A DNA stretch of 64,000 nucleotides from Actinobaculum massiliense (GTDB lineage: Bacteria; Actinomycetota; Actinomycetes; Actinomycetales; Actinomycetaceae), in contig NZ_LN881717.1 of the NCBI RefSeq assembly GCF_001457435.1, positions 567,896 to 631,895 of the forward strand. Direction: 5' to 3'. Shown piece after piece: positions 18,265 to 27,600 of the stretch. The notes under the pieces are model-generated. The model saw only the letters and a list, made by a program, of their open reading frames with translations. It was not told where the DNA came from and did no database searches. A program made the translations under genes and the position numbers. The first letter of the stretch is position 1. Each line of letters opens with the position of its first letter.

Positions 18265-20217
18265 CTACTTGCCGGCAGCACGCTTGCGACGGCCGGCGAT
18301 CTTGCCGCGCTCGACCGCTGAAAGCTCCACCTTGCGCACGCGAATAGCTTCGGGCGTTACCTCGATGCACTCGTCGTTGCCGGCGAACTCAATGGCCTCC
18401 TCCAGGGTCAGCTTGCGCGGAGCCTGCAACACCTCCATGACATCCGCGGTGGATGAACGCATATTAGTTTGTTCCTTAGCGCGCACCACATTGACGTCCA
18501 TATCCTCATCGCGCGGGTTTTCGCCCACAACTTCACCCTCGTAGACCTCGTCTCCGGGGCTGACGAAGAACGTTCCACGATCCTCCAGGCGAAGTAGCGC
18601 GTAGGAGGTAACTTGGCCCTGCCGATCGGCCACCAGCGAGCCGGTAGCGCGGGCGATGATTTCTCCCTGCCAGGGAGCGTAGCCCTCGGAGATGGAAGCC
18701 GCGATGCCGGTACCGCGCGTCTGGGTGAGGAACTGCGAGCGGAAGCCAATCATGCCGCGGGCAGGTACCACGAACTCCATCCGCACCCAGCCCGAGCCGT
18801 GGTTCGTCATGGTTTCCATCAGGCCCTTGCGAGAGGCCATTAGCTGGGTCACCGCGCCGAGGAACTCCTCGGGCACGTCAATGGTGGTGCGCTCCATCGG
18901 TTCGTGCACCTTACCGTCAATTTCGCGCGTAACCACCTGCGGCTTGCCCACGGTCAGCTCGAAGCCTTCGCGGCGCATCTGCTCCACCAGGATTGCCAGA
19001 GCCAGCTCGCCGCGGTCCTGTACCTCCCAGGCATCGGGGCGGTCAGTGGGAAGAACGCGAACGGAGACGTTACCCACCGTCTCTTGCTCGAGGCGCGCTT
19101 TAACCTGACCGGCGGTGAGCTTATGGCCCTTTCCGCCCTTACCTGCCAGCGGCGAGGTGTTAATGCCAATGGTCATGGAAATTGCCGGCGGATCCACGTG
19201 GATCGGAGGGAGCGGACGCGGGTTTTCGGGATCCACCAGAGAATCACCGATCGTAATATCTTCAATACCTGCCACGGCCACGATATCTCCGGCGTACGCG
19301 GACTCAGCCGGCTTGCGGGTGAGCCCCTCTGTCACCAGGAGCTCAGAAATACGCACTTGCTTCATTTCCGGCTCAGCTTCGCCGTCGGCCTCCTCGCCCG
19401 CGTGACGTACCCAACCCACGGTCGCGCCCTTATACAGGCGGCCCGAGTAAATACGCAACAGCGCTAGGCGCCCGAGAAAAGGCGAGGCGTCAAGGTTGGT
19501 CACCTGCGCGACCAGCGGTGCATCGTCGTCGTATTCCGGCGCCGGAATGTATTCCAAGATGGCGCGGAAGAGCGGCTCCAGATCCGGATTCGCGGGAACA
19601 TCGCCATTGGCCGGGCGCTCCAGAGAGGCGCGCCCCTGCTTGGCGGAAGCGTAAATTACCGGAACCTCGAAAAGCTTCTCAATTGCTTCCTCATCCGGAT
19701 CGTCCAAGTCAGAAGCGAGCTGTAGCAGGAGATCCTGCGCTTCACTTTCCACTTCTTCAATGCGAGCATCGGGACGGTCAACCTTATTGATGACGGTAAT
19801 AACCGGCAGGTTAGCCTCGAGTGCCTTACGGAGCACAAAGCGGGTTTGCGGCAGCGGGCCCTCGGAGGCATCCACTAGCAGAACGACGCCGTCGACCATG
19901 GAAAGGCCGCGCTCCACCTCGCCGGAGAAGTCCGCGTGCCCGGGCGTATCGACCACATTAATGGTGACGCCGTCGGGCGCGCCAAATTCCGCCGCGGACG
20001 GGCCGTGGTAGCGAATCGCGGTGTTCTTCGCCAAGATGGTGATGCCCTTTTCGCGCTCGAGCTCACCGGAGTCCATAACGCGCTCGCCGGTTTTTTCGGG
20101 GTTGGCACGCTCGCCGAGGGCTCCTCCCTGCCAGAGCATGCCATCGACTAGCGTCGTTTTGCCGTGGTCCACGTGTGCCACGATCGCAACGTTACGGAGA
20201 TCTTTACGAGTGCTCAA
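18265..20217 (-). CDS. typA: Ribosome-associated GTPase TypA/BipA
   Basis: 650 residues, a translational GTPase. G1 is [10 protein letters not shown]3 is DTPGHADF and G4 is [11 protein letters not shown]-like beta and alpha/beta domains and the BipA-specific C-terminal domain follow ([17 protein letters not shown]). It binds 70S ribosomes and aids assembly and stress adaptation. The frame stays open to an ATG at 20337, but homology begins at [21 protein letters not shown] and a GGAAAGG lies seven bases before TTG at 20217, so I take the TTG. The C-terminus is basic ([14 protein letters not shown]). Confidence 0.93.
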   Translation of the reverse strand: MSTRKDLRNVAIVAHVDHGKTTLVDGMLWQGGALGERANPEKTGERVMDSGELEREKGITILAKNTAIRYHGPSAAEFGAPDGVTINVVDTPGHADFSGEVERGLSMVDGVVLLVDASEGPLPQTRFVLRKALEANLPVITVINKVDRPDARIEEVESEAQDLLLQLASDLDDPDEEAIEKLFEVPVIYASAKQGRASLERPANGDVPANPDLEPLFRAILEYIPAPEYDDDAPLVAQVTNLDASPFLGRLALLRIYSGRLYKGATVGWVRHAGEEADGEAEPEMKQVRISELLVTEGLTRKPAESAYAGDIVAVAGIEDITIGDSLVDPENPRPLPPIHVDPPAISMTIGINTSPLAGKGGKGHKLTAGQVKARLEQETVGNVSVRVLPTDRPDAWEVQDRGELALAILVEQMRREGFELTVGKPQVVTREIDGKVHEPMERTTIDVPEEFLGAVTQLMASRKGLMETMTNHGSGWVRMEFVVPARGMIGFRSQFLTQTRGTGIAASISEGYAPWQGEIIARATGSLVADRQGQVTSYALLRLEDRGTFFVSPGDEVYEGEVVGENPRDEDMDVNVVRAKEQTNMRSSTADVMEVLQAPRKLTLEEAIEFAGNDECIEVTPEAIRVRKVELSAVERGKIAGRRKRAAGK

Positions 20218-20423
20218 AAGCGTGCCTTTCCTGCTTCCGGTATATTTTGCGCCGATCGCTTTCGGAAGCGCCGGGCCCATGTTACGCGCGTTTAGGAAAC
20301 TCTTGCCCTCGTTTGTTACGCATACGACCCTCGCCATGGGCTAAATTACCCTGGCACCTGGGTGAAAATCCGGGGCGTTGATGGTTCATCGCCACACGCG
20401 CCTAACGCAATCATTTTGACGGG

Positions 20424-21023
20424 CTAGATTCCGCCGTACATCGACGTCGTCCACCAAATACCCAGCAGGGAAATCCCAATTCCGCCCAGGATCCCTAGGA
20501 CCCGGTCCCAGGCGATATACCGGCTCACCCGCTGGCCTGCAGAGTTGCGCGAAAGCTGGGGGAAAGCATCAATCAAGTCATTGAGCAGGTTGGTGGCAGG
20601 GCGGGTCGCGGTGGTGAGGTCAAAATCTCCCTGACCGCTCACCGGCAAATCTTCGCCCGTGGCCTTCAAACGAGCCGCCAGGCCCGCCGCTCCGAAGGAA
20701 CGCGCGTGATAGTTGCGTCCGCGCTGATCGGTAACCGCCATTCCGTAACGCGACTCGATCACCGCAACTTGGGAGAAGGGGATGCGCACGGTGTGGAAGC
20801 TGTTGAGGAAGGAAATCGCTTCCCGGTCCACTTTCACGCTCGGTAGCCAGAACCCGGCCCAGCCGATAACGCCCATCCCGAGGGCGAAGACGATGGTGGG
20901 AGGCAGGTATTTCCAGCCGCTCCCGGCAAACATTTGGGCGACGACGGCCAAGATGCCGATAATGCCAAAGGCAATGGCAGCTGCCTTTTGACTTCCTGAG
21001 CGGAGGCGATATGTAGATGTCAT
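20424..21023 (-). CDS. PH-like domain membrane protein
   Basis: 199 residues. Two hydrophobic segments near the N-terminus (about 17-34 and 38-60) precede a small bacterial PH-like domain (VKVDREAISFLNSFHTVRIPFSQVAVIESRYG). One more helix lies near the C-terminus (VLGILGGIGISLLGIWWT). Proteins of this kind are common and uncharacterised in actinobacteria. I prefer ATG at 21023: GAGAAT lies seven bases upstream and could be a leaderless -10. An in-frame GTG at 21038 is the alternative. Confidence 0.7.
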   Translation of the reverse strand: MTSTYRLRSGSQKAAAIAFGIIGILAVVAQMFAGSGWKYLPPTIVFALGMGVIGWAGFWLPSVKVDREAISFLNSFHTVRIPFSQVAVIESRYGMAVTDQRGRNYHARSFGAAGLAARLKATGEDLPVSGQGDFDLTTATRPATNLLNDLIDAFPQLSRNSAGQRVSRYIAWDRVLGILGGIGISLLGIWWTTSMYGGI

Positions 21024-21108
21024 AGGCGTTATTCTCACACAGGGCCAGCACCCTGACAGCCAGACCGTTCACATCTCGAGTCAACTCTGTAATAATTCCA
21101 ATACAAAA

Positions 21109-21138
21109 GGAGTGGCCCGGATACATCCGGGCCACTCC
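21109..21138 (-). terminator. Intrinsic terminator of the oppA gene
   Basis: A perfect 12-bp stem (GGAGTGGCCCGG and its complement) with a six-base loop. On the minus strand it is followed by TTTTGTATT. It sits about 50 bases after the oppA stop codon. Confidence 0.85.
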
Positions 21139-21190
21139 CCCTGCGTTTTACCTACCAACCGAGTAACGCGAGGTTACTGCGGTGAGAGGG

Positions 21191-22945
21191 TTACTTGTTC
21201 TCCAGCGCGTTGAAGTGCGGACCATTCTCGACGTAACCAATGTTCTCAACGAGGTTGGTGCGGAACGAGCCCTCAGAGTAGTTAGCGAGGTTCTGATCCA
21301 TAGCGGCCTGCGCCGGACCATTGAACATCGGCATAATGCCGTAGAAATCGAACGCTTCCTTCTCGAGTTCGTTAGCGCGCTTGATCTGCTCCTGCGGATC
21401 AGCGATCTTCGTCATTTCGGTGATCTTCGCGTCGAACTCATCCGAACCGGTGCCGGACTTGTTCAGGCCCGAGTACTCGTCGTGGTTAGGCGAGTAGTAG
21501 ACCTGACCGAAGTAGGCAACGCCGAACGGATCGGACGAAGCGAAACCGGAGAGGAGCATATCGAAGTCCTTCTCAGACATAACCTTGGAGAACTCGGCGG
21601 ACGGACGCGAATCAATCTGCATATCCACACCGAGTGCGCGGAGCTGAGCCTGGATCACCTGAGCGATCGACTGGTTGAGAGCCGAATCACCGAAGAGGAC
21701 GTAACGGGCGGTAAGAGCCTTGCCGTCCTTCTCGAAGATGCCGTTGGCGTTCTTGGTGTATCCAGCGCCCTCGAGGAGAGCCTTGGCGCCTTCCGGATCG
21801 TAGGAGACTTCAGAGCCGAAGTTATCCTCGTAGCCTTCCTGCGAACCGAAGAGAACGAAGGAGCCCGGCAGCGCCTCGGTGTAACCCGTGCCCTGGAAGC
21901 GGACTTCCGCCACCGACTTACGATCGATGGACTTCATAACAGCCTCACGCACGATCGGATCGCTGAAGGCATCCGCGTCCGAGTTGAGGGTCATAAGGTA
22001 GTTTGCCGGCTTCATCGAGGTGTAGATGTTGATTCCGCTCATACCCTGAACAGCGGCAATGTTTTCCTGCGTGGAAACTCCGGTGTAATCGGTCTCGCGG
22101 TTCGTGAAGGCGTTGATAGTAGCCTGCGACTCCATCTGACGGAAGATCACGCGATCGAGCTTCGCGGGCTTGCCCCACCACTTCTCGTTCGGAACGAAAG
22201 TGAACTGGCCACCCGAGATATCGAAGTTCTCAACCTTGTACGGGCCAATGCCCCACTCCGGGTGAACCTGGTTCACATAAGCCTCATTGAAGAGCTCCGG
22301 AGTGTTCACCGCGGGGTGCAGAACCGTGCTGAACAGACCCTGCCACCATGCGTAGGGGCCATCGAAGGTAACAACGACCTGCTTATCGCTGGTGCCGGGC
22401 TCAACGGACGTAATCTTCACGTAGCCGTCGGTCGAGTTAACCAGGTAAGCGTCATTGGAGCCGTTGTTGGCTTCCCACGTGGTCTTGAAAGCCTTGTAGT
22501 CGAGCGGAGTGCCATCGTTGAAGGTGGCGTCCGGGTTAATGTCGTAGGTAACAACGGTCTTACCGTCGACCTCTTCAGCCTTCGCGCTGGTGAGGTAATT
22601 CGGGTTCACCGAGAAGTTGCCCGCACCATCGAAGCTGACCATCTGGGCATTGTAGAAATCCCAGACCAAACGGGTGTCGTTGGTCATTTCCTGGTGGAAA
22701 TTGTTCTGCTGCTGCGTGATCTCGCCGATCGGGAAGGTAAGTTCGCCGCCCTGCTTGAGATCATCGTAGTCCGCGTGGAGGTACTGAACTCCACCTTCGT
22801 CAACGATCTTGACGCTCGAATCTTCCGAACCCTTCGACTCGCTACCGCCGTTAGCGGTGCCGCCATTGCCGTTTCCGCCGCCGGAGCAAGCGGAGAGGAC
22901 CAGCGACAGCGCGGCGAGTGCGCCGATCAATCCTGTCTTCTTCAT
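21191..22945 (-). CDS. oppA: Peptide/oligopeptide ABC transporter substrate-binding lipoprotein
   Basis: 584 residues. The lipobox LVLSACSGG places a lipidated Cys near residue 20, followed by a Gly/Asn/Ser linker. The rest is an SBP family 5 protein (DFYNAQMVSFDGAG, GTPLDYKAFKTTWEANNG, FTFVPNEKWWGKPAKLDRVIF), the OppA/DppA class. It captures peptides outside the cell for the OppB-OppC-OppDF complex encoded just upstream. ATG at 22945 has GAAGGGA upstream. A hairpin (23377-23413) and its own promoter region separate it from oppDF, so it can be expressed at a higher level than the rest. Substrate specificity is not visible. Confidence 0.9.
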   Translation of the reverse strand: MKKTGLIGALAALSLVLSACSGGGNGNGGTANGGSESKGSEDSSVKIVDEGGVQYLHADYDDLKQGGELTFPIGEITQQQNNFHQEMTNDTRLVWDFYNAQMVSFDGAGNFSVNPNYLTSAKAEEVDGKTVVTYDINPDATFNDGTPLDYKAFKTTWEANNGSNDAYLVNSTDGYVKITSVEPGTSDKQVVVTFDGPYAWWQGLFSTVLHPAVNTPELFNEAYVNQVHPEWGIGPYKVENFDISGGQFTFVPNEKWWGKPAKLDRVIFRQMESQATINAFTNRETDYTGVSTQENIAAVQGMSGINIYTSMKPANYLMTLNSDADAFSDPIVREAVMKSIDRKSVAEVRFQGTGYTEALPGSFVLFGSQEGYEDNFGSEVSYDPEGAKALLEGAGYTKNANGIFEKDGKALTARYVLFGDSALNQSIAQVIQAQLRALGVDMQIDSRPSAEFSKVMSEKDFDMLLSGFASSDPFGVAYFGQVYYSPNHDEYSGLNKSGTGSDEFDAKITEMTKIADPQEQIKRANELEKEAFDFYGIMPMFNGPAQAAMDQNLANYSEGSFRTNLVENIGYVENGPHFNALENK

Positions 22946-23039
22946 TCAGAATCCCTTCGTGAATTGTGTGGGTTTCGCCGTGGTTTTCGCTTCACAAAAC
23001 CCTCAACCTCTGTCCGTTGCAATAGAGCCGCGTCCAGAA

Positions 23040-23073
23040 TGTTCTAAATTATAGGCTACGTAATGCTAGAACA
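23040..23073 (-). promoter_or_regulatory. oppA promoter -10 (TATAAT) inside an inverted-repeat operator
   Basis: TGTTCTA (23040-23046) and TAGAACA (23067-23073) form a perfect 7-bp inverted repeat with a 20-base spacer. Between the arms, on the minus strand, lies consensus TATAAT (23048-23053). A third GTTCTA is at 23128-23133. No -35 match is seen at 17 nt, which suggests an activator or a repressor acts here. The predicted leader to oppA is about 95 nt. Confidence 0.5.
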
Positions 23074-23111
23074 CCCGTTACATTACTCAACCTTTACCAT
23101 TTTTCCGAAAG

Positions 23112-23126
23112 TGTCCATATTTTGGA
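23112..23126. promoter_or_regulatory. Palindrome GTCCA-N5-TGGAC upstream of the oppA promoter
   Basis: A 5-bp inverted repeat with an AT-rich centre, just beyond the -35 region of oppA. GTCCA occurs again at about 23032. It could be a regulator site; no family is assignable. Confidence 0.3.
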
Positions 23127-23323
23127 CGTTCTAATCCCGGGGTTTGTAATGGACGAAGTCCCCCGAACGGCGCGAAAAAGTCCGATTTTCAACCAGGGTT
23201 TCCAATGTCGTTCCTATGGCCTTCCACGTGCTAAAAGTCACGTCGCCCCGCGGGCACGCCAAACCTCATATTCCAGGCGCGCCGGGCCTCATGCTGTAGG
23301 CACATCCCGCCCCACCCTCACCA

Positions 23324-23356
23324 AGCGCGCCAATACAAACCAGCGCGCCAATACAA
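23324..23356 (+). repeat. Two-copy tandem repeat, 18-nt period
   Basis: AGCGCGCCAATACAA occurs at 23324-23338 and again at 23342-23356 in the oppDF-oppA gap. Confidence 0.8.
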
Positions 23357-23376
23357 CCAAGCACCTCAGCACGGCC

Positions 23377-23413
23377 AAGCGGGCCTCCCCTATCGATCAG
23401 GGGAGGCCCGCTT
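23377..23413 (-). terminator. Strong hairpin after oppDF
   Basis: A perfect 15-bp stem (AAGCGGGCCTCCCCT at 23377-23391 and its complement at 23399-23413) with a seven-base loop. It lies about 90 bases after the oppDF stop. No long T-tract follows on the minus strand, so it may attenuate or protect mRNA rather than fully terminate. Confidence 0.65.
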
Positions 23414-23499
23414 AGTGCAATATGTATTTATTTTCTCGGCAGCCAGCAAGGCTCTCCGGCCCGAGTTACACCCGAGCGAATCGGCACCGAGGTTTTTCA

Positions 23500-25374
23500 C
23501 TATTTCGCGGCCGGCGCCTTTGCGTCGTCGTACACCACGTTCGTATCGTCGGAATCGAAGTGGATACGCTTGCGATTCTTTTCGATCTTCGGATCGGGAA
23601 TCGGCACCGCGGAAAGCAAGGACTGCGTGTAGGGGTGCTGCGGATTAGCGAACACCTCTTCCGTCGGCCCGGTTTCCACGAATCTGCCGAGGTACATCAC
23701 CGCAACCTTATCGGCAATGTGGTTGACAACCGCGAGGTCGTGCGAAACGAAAACGTAGGAAACGCCAAGCTTTTCCTTCAATCGCTCGAGCAGGTTGAGC
23801 ACGCCGGCCTGAATCGTCACGTCGAGCGCGGAAACCGGCTCGTCAAGAACAAGGATATCCGGCTCGGTCGCGAGAGCCCGCGCAATCGCAATTCGCTGGC
23901 GCTGGCCACCGGAGAACGCGCCCGGGAAGCGGTCAATCATTTCCGGCTTGAGCTCAACGAGGTGCATAAGATCAGAAACGCGCTGATCAATATCACCCTC
24001 CCAGCCCAGGGAGTGAAGCGGCTCGGCGATAATCTCCTTCACCGTCAGACGCGGATCCAGCGCACCCATCGGATCCTGGAACACCATCTGGATTTTGCTA
24101 CGCAATGTGCGCCGCTCGCGCTTGGAAAGCTTCACCACGTCCTTGCCGTCCACGATGATCTCTCCGTGCAGATCCTTGCCCGCACCCATATCCATGATTT
24201 CTAGGAGGGTGGTGGACTTACCGGATCCCGATTCACCCACAATGGCGATAGTTTCGCCGCGATGCAGGTTGAAGGAGACGTCTTCGACGGCGCGGACCCA
24301 GCCCACGCGACGCTTCAAGAACGCACCCTTGAGAACGGGGAAACGCTTGGTGAGGTGATTGACCTCAAGCACCACCGGCTCATTGGAGAAGTCCTTCGGA
24401 CCCACTCCCTCGTCATCGATCTCCCCGGCTTCCAACTTGCGTCGGTACTCGAGGGCCTCCTCTTCCGAGGTCACCAGCGGCTGATGGGATTTCTTGTCAA
24501 TACGCGGAACCGCAGAAAGCAACTTGATCGTGTAGGGGTTGCGCGGCTCGTAGAAGATTTCCTCAACCGTGCCGCGCTCCACCGGATCGCCGTTCTTCAT
24601 CACGATAACGTCGTCGGCAACGCCGGCAACCACCCCCATATCGTGGGTAATCATAATGAGGGCAGAACCCGTCTCTTCCTGCGCCTTGGCAATAATCTCC
24701 AGGATCTGGGCCTGGATGGTCACGTCAAGCGCCGTGGTGGGTTCATCGGCAATGATTACCTTCGGATTGTTGGCAATCGCGATGGCGATAACCACACGCT
24801 GCCGCATCCCGCCAGAGAACTCGTGCGGGTACGACTTCAAACCACGCTCGGGGTTAGGAATACCCACCAGCTTCAGAAGCTCCAGCGCACGCGCGTTCGC
24901 CGCCTTATCGGAAAGCTTGCGATCGTGGGCCTGCAGAGCCTCGCGCAGTTGGTAACCAATGGTGAAAACCGGGGTCAGCGCGGAAAGCGGATCCTGGAAA
25001 ATCATTCCGATATCGGCGCCGCGGTGCTTGGACATCTGACGATCGGTCAAGCCAATCAGCTCCGTATCGCCCAAGCGCGCGGAGCCCTCAATGGAGGCGT
25101 ACTCGGGAAGCAATCCCATAATCGCCAGCGAGGTGACCGACTTACCGGAGCCGGACTCTCCCACGATTCCCAGCGAACGACCCGGATAAAGGTCGAAGTC
25201 AATGCCATTGACGGCGTTGACGATTCCCGCTTCGGAGGGGAAACGCACCTTGAGGTTACGAACCGAAAGTACGGGGCTACCGAACTTTTCGAAGCGGCCC
25301 TGATCGAGCGGCTTATGCGGCTCCGCCTTACCCGGCCAGTTCGTTACTTTTTTAACGTTTGAATCGGTACTCAC
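23500..25374 (-). CDS. Fused OppD-OppF peptide ABC transporter ATPase
   Basis: 624 residues with two complete ABC modules. Module 1 (about 33-290): Walker A GESGSGKSV, signature FSGGMRQRV, Walker B VIIADEPT. Module 2 (about 335-610): Walker A GESGSGKST, signature FSGGQRQRI, Walker B ILVLDEPVSALD. Each is followed by the oligopeptide-specific C-terminal part (RNPYTIKLLSAVP, QHPYTQSLLSAVP). The fusion replaces the separate OppD and OppF subunits and energises peptide import. The GTG start overlaps the oppC stop by four bases and has GGAGG upstream. Confidence 0.94.
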   Translation of the reverse strand: MSTDSNVKKVTNWPGKAEPHKPLDQGRFEKFGSPVLSVRNLKVRFPSEAGIVNAVNGIDFDLYPGRSLGIVGESGSGKSVTSLAIMGLLPEYASIEGSARLGDTELIGLTDRQMSKHRGADIGMIFQDPLSALTPVFTIGYQLREALQAHDRKLSDKAANARALELLKLVGIPNPERGLKSYPHEFSGGMRQRVVIAIAIANNPKVIIADEPTTALDVTIQAQILEIIAKAQEETGSALIMITHDMGVVAGVADDVIVMKNGDPVERGTVEEIFYEPRNPYTIKLLSAVPRIDKKSHQPLVTSEEEALEYRRKLEAGEIDDEGVGPKDFSNEPVVLEVNHLTKRFPVLKGAFLKRRVGWVRAVEDVSFNLHRGETIAIVGESGSGKSTTLLEIMDMGAGKDLHGEIIVDGKDVVKLSKRERRTLRSKIQMVFQDPMGALDPRLTVKEIIAEPLHSLGWEGDIDQRVSDLMHLVELKPEMIDRFPGAFSGGQRQRIAIARALATEPDILVLDEPVSALDVTIQAGVLNLLERLKEKLGVSYVFVSHDLAVVNHIADKVAVMYLGRFVETGPTEEVFANPQHPYTQSLLSAVPIPDPKIEKNRKRIHFDSDDTNVVYDDAKAPAAK

Positions 25375-26381
25375 AGGCGACCTCCAGCCGACGAGTTCGG
25401 GTCGAGAGCATCTCGCAGTCCGTCGGCGATGAGCTGGATCGACACGGTAAGAAGAACAAGCGTAATCGACGGGAACCAGAACACCCAGCTGGCGGTACGA
25501 ACCGAGGCGGCGCCGGCCGAGAGCAGGTTACCGAGGGATACGTCCGGAATTTTCACGCCCAGTCCGAGGAAGGACAGCGACGTTTCGGACATAACCGCGG
25601 AAATAACGCCGAGCACCGCGTACACCAAAAGGAGCGAGCCAATGTTCGGAATCATGTGGCGGGTAACAACCTTGAATCCGGGCACACCCATAAAGCGGGC
25701 GGCGCGAATGTAATCGCGTTCGCGCACTGATAGCGCCAGGGACCAAATAACTCGGGCGTTATACATCCATCCGAAGAGGATCAACACGATCGTTAGGGCG
25801 ATCCACGTTCCCTTGTAGTTGCCCACAATCAACGCGATGAGGAGGAAGGACGGCACCACGAGGAGGAAGTGGAGCACGGTCAAAATTGCCGACTCCCAGA
25901 ACCCGCCCAGATACGCGGCGGTAGTACCCACCAGGGCCGCGATAATCGTGGTGAAGATTGCAACTGACAAGCCGATCGTCATCGAGCGGCCGAGGCCGTG
26001 AATGAGCTGTGCGTACAGGTCATTACCGGCCATGGTGGTGCCCAGCCAGTGCTCCGAGCTCGGCGGCTTGGTGAACGCAGTCGGGTCGACGTCATAGTAG
26101 CTCCACTTGGTGGTAAAGCGCCCAAACATTGCGAACAGCGCCAGCACGGTGAAAATGAACAGGCCGAAGATAGCGGGCTTGTTACGCATGAAGCGACGCC
26201 GATAGAGGGTGGTCTTCTTCATGGACTTGATCTGCGCTACATCGTTATCCAGATATTCGGATGCGTCGACGGGCTCTGCGGCCAGCACCTGATCAATCGG
26301 AAGAGGCCCACCTACTGCCGCGGGCTGCCCGGGCAGATCTTGGGGATCGTTACCGCTGTTGTGCGGATAGTTAGTTGTCAC
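25371..26381 (-). CDS. oppC: Peptide ABC transporter permease, OppC type
   Basis: 336 residues. A cytoplasmic N-terminus (about 1-65) leads to the OppC-type first helix (RRRFMRNKPAIFGLFIFTVLA), then five more helices in a BPD_transp_1 domain. The EAA loop that docks to the ATPase is near YIRAARFMGVPGFKVVTRHMI... in the cytoplasmic turn. The GTG start immediately follows the oppB stop codon (TAAGTG), so translation is coupled. Confidence 0.93.
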   Translation of the reverse strand: MTTNYPHNSGNDPQDLPGQPAAVGGPLPIDQVLAAEPVDASEYLDNDVAQIKSMKKTTLYRRRFMRNKPAIFGLFIFTVLALFAMFGRFTTKWSYYDVDPTAFTKPPSSEHWLGTTMAGNDLYAQLIHGLGRSMTIGLSVAIFTTIIAALVGTTAAYLGGFWESAILTVLHFLLVVPSFLLIALIVGNYKGTWIALTIVLILFGWMYNARVIWSLALSVRERDYIRAARFMGVPGFKVVTRHMIPNIGSLLLVYAVLGVISAVMSETSLSFLGLGVKIPDVSLGNLLSAGAASVRTASWVFWFPSITLVLLTVSIQLIADGLRDALDPNSSAGGRL

Positions 26382-27353
26382 TTAGTTCACCCTCACTCGC
26401 GGATCGGCCAAGACGATAAAGATGTCGGAGAGTACAGCGCCCACCGCGGTCAGCACCGCGGAGAAGGCCGCCGTCGCCACGGCTCCGTGAATATCGTTCT
26501 TGGTGATGGTCTGCACCAGGTAATCACCCATACCGCGCCAGGCATAAATCTGCTCGGTAACGACTGCCCCGGTGAACACCGTGGGGATGGCGAAAGCAAC
26601 GGAGGTTGCGATCGGGATGATCGAGGTGCGGAAGGCGTGCTTACGAATGGCCTGGTTACGGGTCAAGCCCTTGGCCCTAGCGGTTCGCACGTAATCCTGC
26701 TCAATATTGTCCAAAAGCAGGGACCGCTGCGTGATGTGATACGAGGCGTAGTTAATAATCACCAGCGAAATCGAAGGAAGTGCCACGCGCTGCAAGAACT
26801 CCAAGAAGCTGGCGTGGCCGCCGGAGGCGCCCGTCACGTAGAAAATCGTGGTGCCCGCCTTCTGGTTAATTTGCACGCCGATAATCACGAGGATGACCGA
26901 CACAACGGCGGTGTGGAGGTTCATGCATACAACGGAGAAGCTCATGATCACGCGGTCGGCCACCTTGTACTGACGCGCGGCGGTGTAAACGCCCAGGGCA
27001 ACGCCCAAAATAACCGAAATAACGGTCGCCATAACAAGTAGCTCCGCGGAAACAAGCGCGCGGTTCGCGATTTCGGTGTTTACCTCTCCCGTGCCCACGA
27101 ATCCAAGTCCCCAGTTCCACTGGGTGAGGATTTGGGTAAGCCAATGCCACCAGCGCGTCAGCAACGGCTGGGTATCGGCCAGATACATAGGCTCCAAGAA
27201 GCGCTGAATCTGTTCGTATGGAATTGGTGGGCGGCGCTCAGCGTAGTTTGACGCTGGGTCTAGGAAGGTCGAGGCGAGGAAGTACGTCATGTTCACTGCA
27301 AGGAACACAAGCACAAGCCACGAGCCGATCTTCCGTACGATATATCTGATCAC
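26382..27353 (-). CDS. oppB: Peptide ABC transporter permease, OppB type
   Basis: 323 residues, six membrane helices: an N-terminal one (WLVLVFLAVNMTYFLAS) then five in the transport domain, with the EAA loop around YVRTARAKGLTRNQAIRKHA. It is the first gene of the oppB-oppC-oppDF operon. GTG at 27353 is preceded by AGGGGGA at good spacing. It pairs with OppC to form the peptide channel. Confidence 0.93.
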   Translation of the reverse strand: MIRYIVRKIGSWLVLVFLAVNMTYFLASTFLDPASNYAERRPPIPYEQIQRFLEPMYLADTQPLLTRWWHWLTQILTQWNWGLGFVGTGEVNTEIANRALVSAELLVMATVISVILGVALGVYTAARQYKVADRVIMSFSVVCMNLHTAVVSVILVIIGVQINQKAGTTIFYVTGASGGHASFLEFLQRVALPSISLVIINYASYHITQRSLLLDNIEQDYVRTARAKGLTRNQAIRKHAFRTSIIPIATSVAFAIPTVFTGAVVTEQIYAWRGMGDYLVQTITKNDIHGAVATAAFSAVLTAVGAVLSDIFIVLADPRVRVN

Positions 27354-27390
27354 TCGGTTTCCCCCTGTACTGCGGGTCTACGCACTTTGC

Positions 27391-27412
27391 GCGGGCACGT
27401 TTCTGTGCCCGC
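27391..27412 (-). other. Hairpin in the oppB leader
   Basis: An 8-bp perfect stem (GCGGGCAC/GTGCCCGC) with a six-base loop, about 40 bases before the oppB start. No T-tract follows, so it is probably an mRNA structure. Elsewhere in the 27354-27600 gap I see only a weak 6-bp hairpin at 27515-27533 after the AMP-binding gene. Confidence 0.5.
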
Positions 27413-27600
27413 GAAAATGCCATGCTAGGTAGGCTACACCCAGGCCACGAGTTCTTAAAACTTGCGTGGTGAAGTGCATTCAAACTACCTAACCTTCGTA
27501 AAGATTACCTATAGATCCGGTCTCTTTCCGGATTCCGAAGGTTTCGGTCACATTAATCACGTTTAGGGGCGCGCAAGCCTGCCGCCCGCAAGCGCTTCAG

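Larger units (their letters stand above)
22946..23499. other. 554-base gap between oppDF and oppA
   Basis: It holds the oppA promoter and operator candidates (23040-23073, 23112-23126), a two-copy 18-nt repeat (23324-23356) and a strong hairpin (23377-23413). The open frame at 23122-23415 on the plus strand has no ribosome binding site or recognisable family and is composed partly of the repeat, so I do not call it a gene. Confidence 0.7.

Noticed and set aside
20218-20337. 40-residue N-terminal extension of TypA
   Set aside because: Homology begins at the TTG at 20217, which has a good ribosome binding site; the extension lacks one.
21182-23047. 621-codon plus-strand frame opposite oppA
   Set aside because: OppA has a lipobox, a ribosome binding site and family motifs; the opposite frame has none.
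23122-23415. 97-codon frame in the oppDF-oppA gap
   Set aside because: No ribosome binding site; its C-terminal part is only the 18-nt repeat and the terminator arm in translation.
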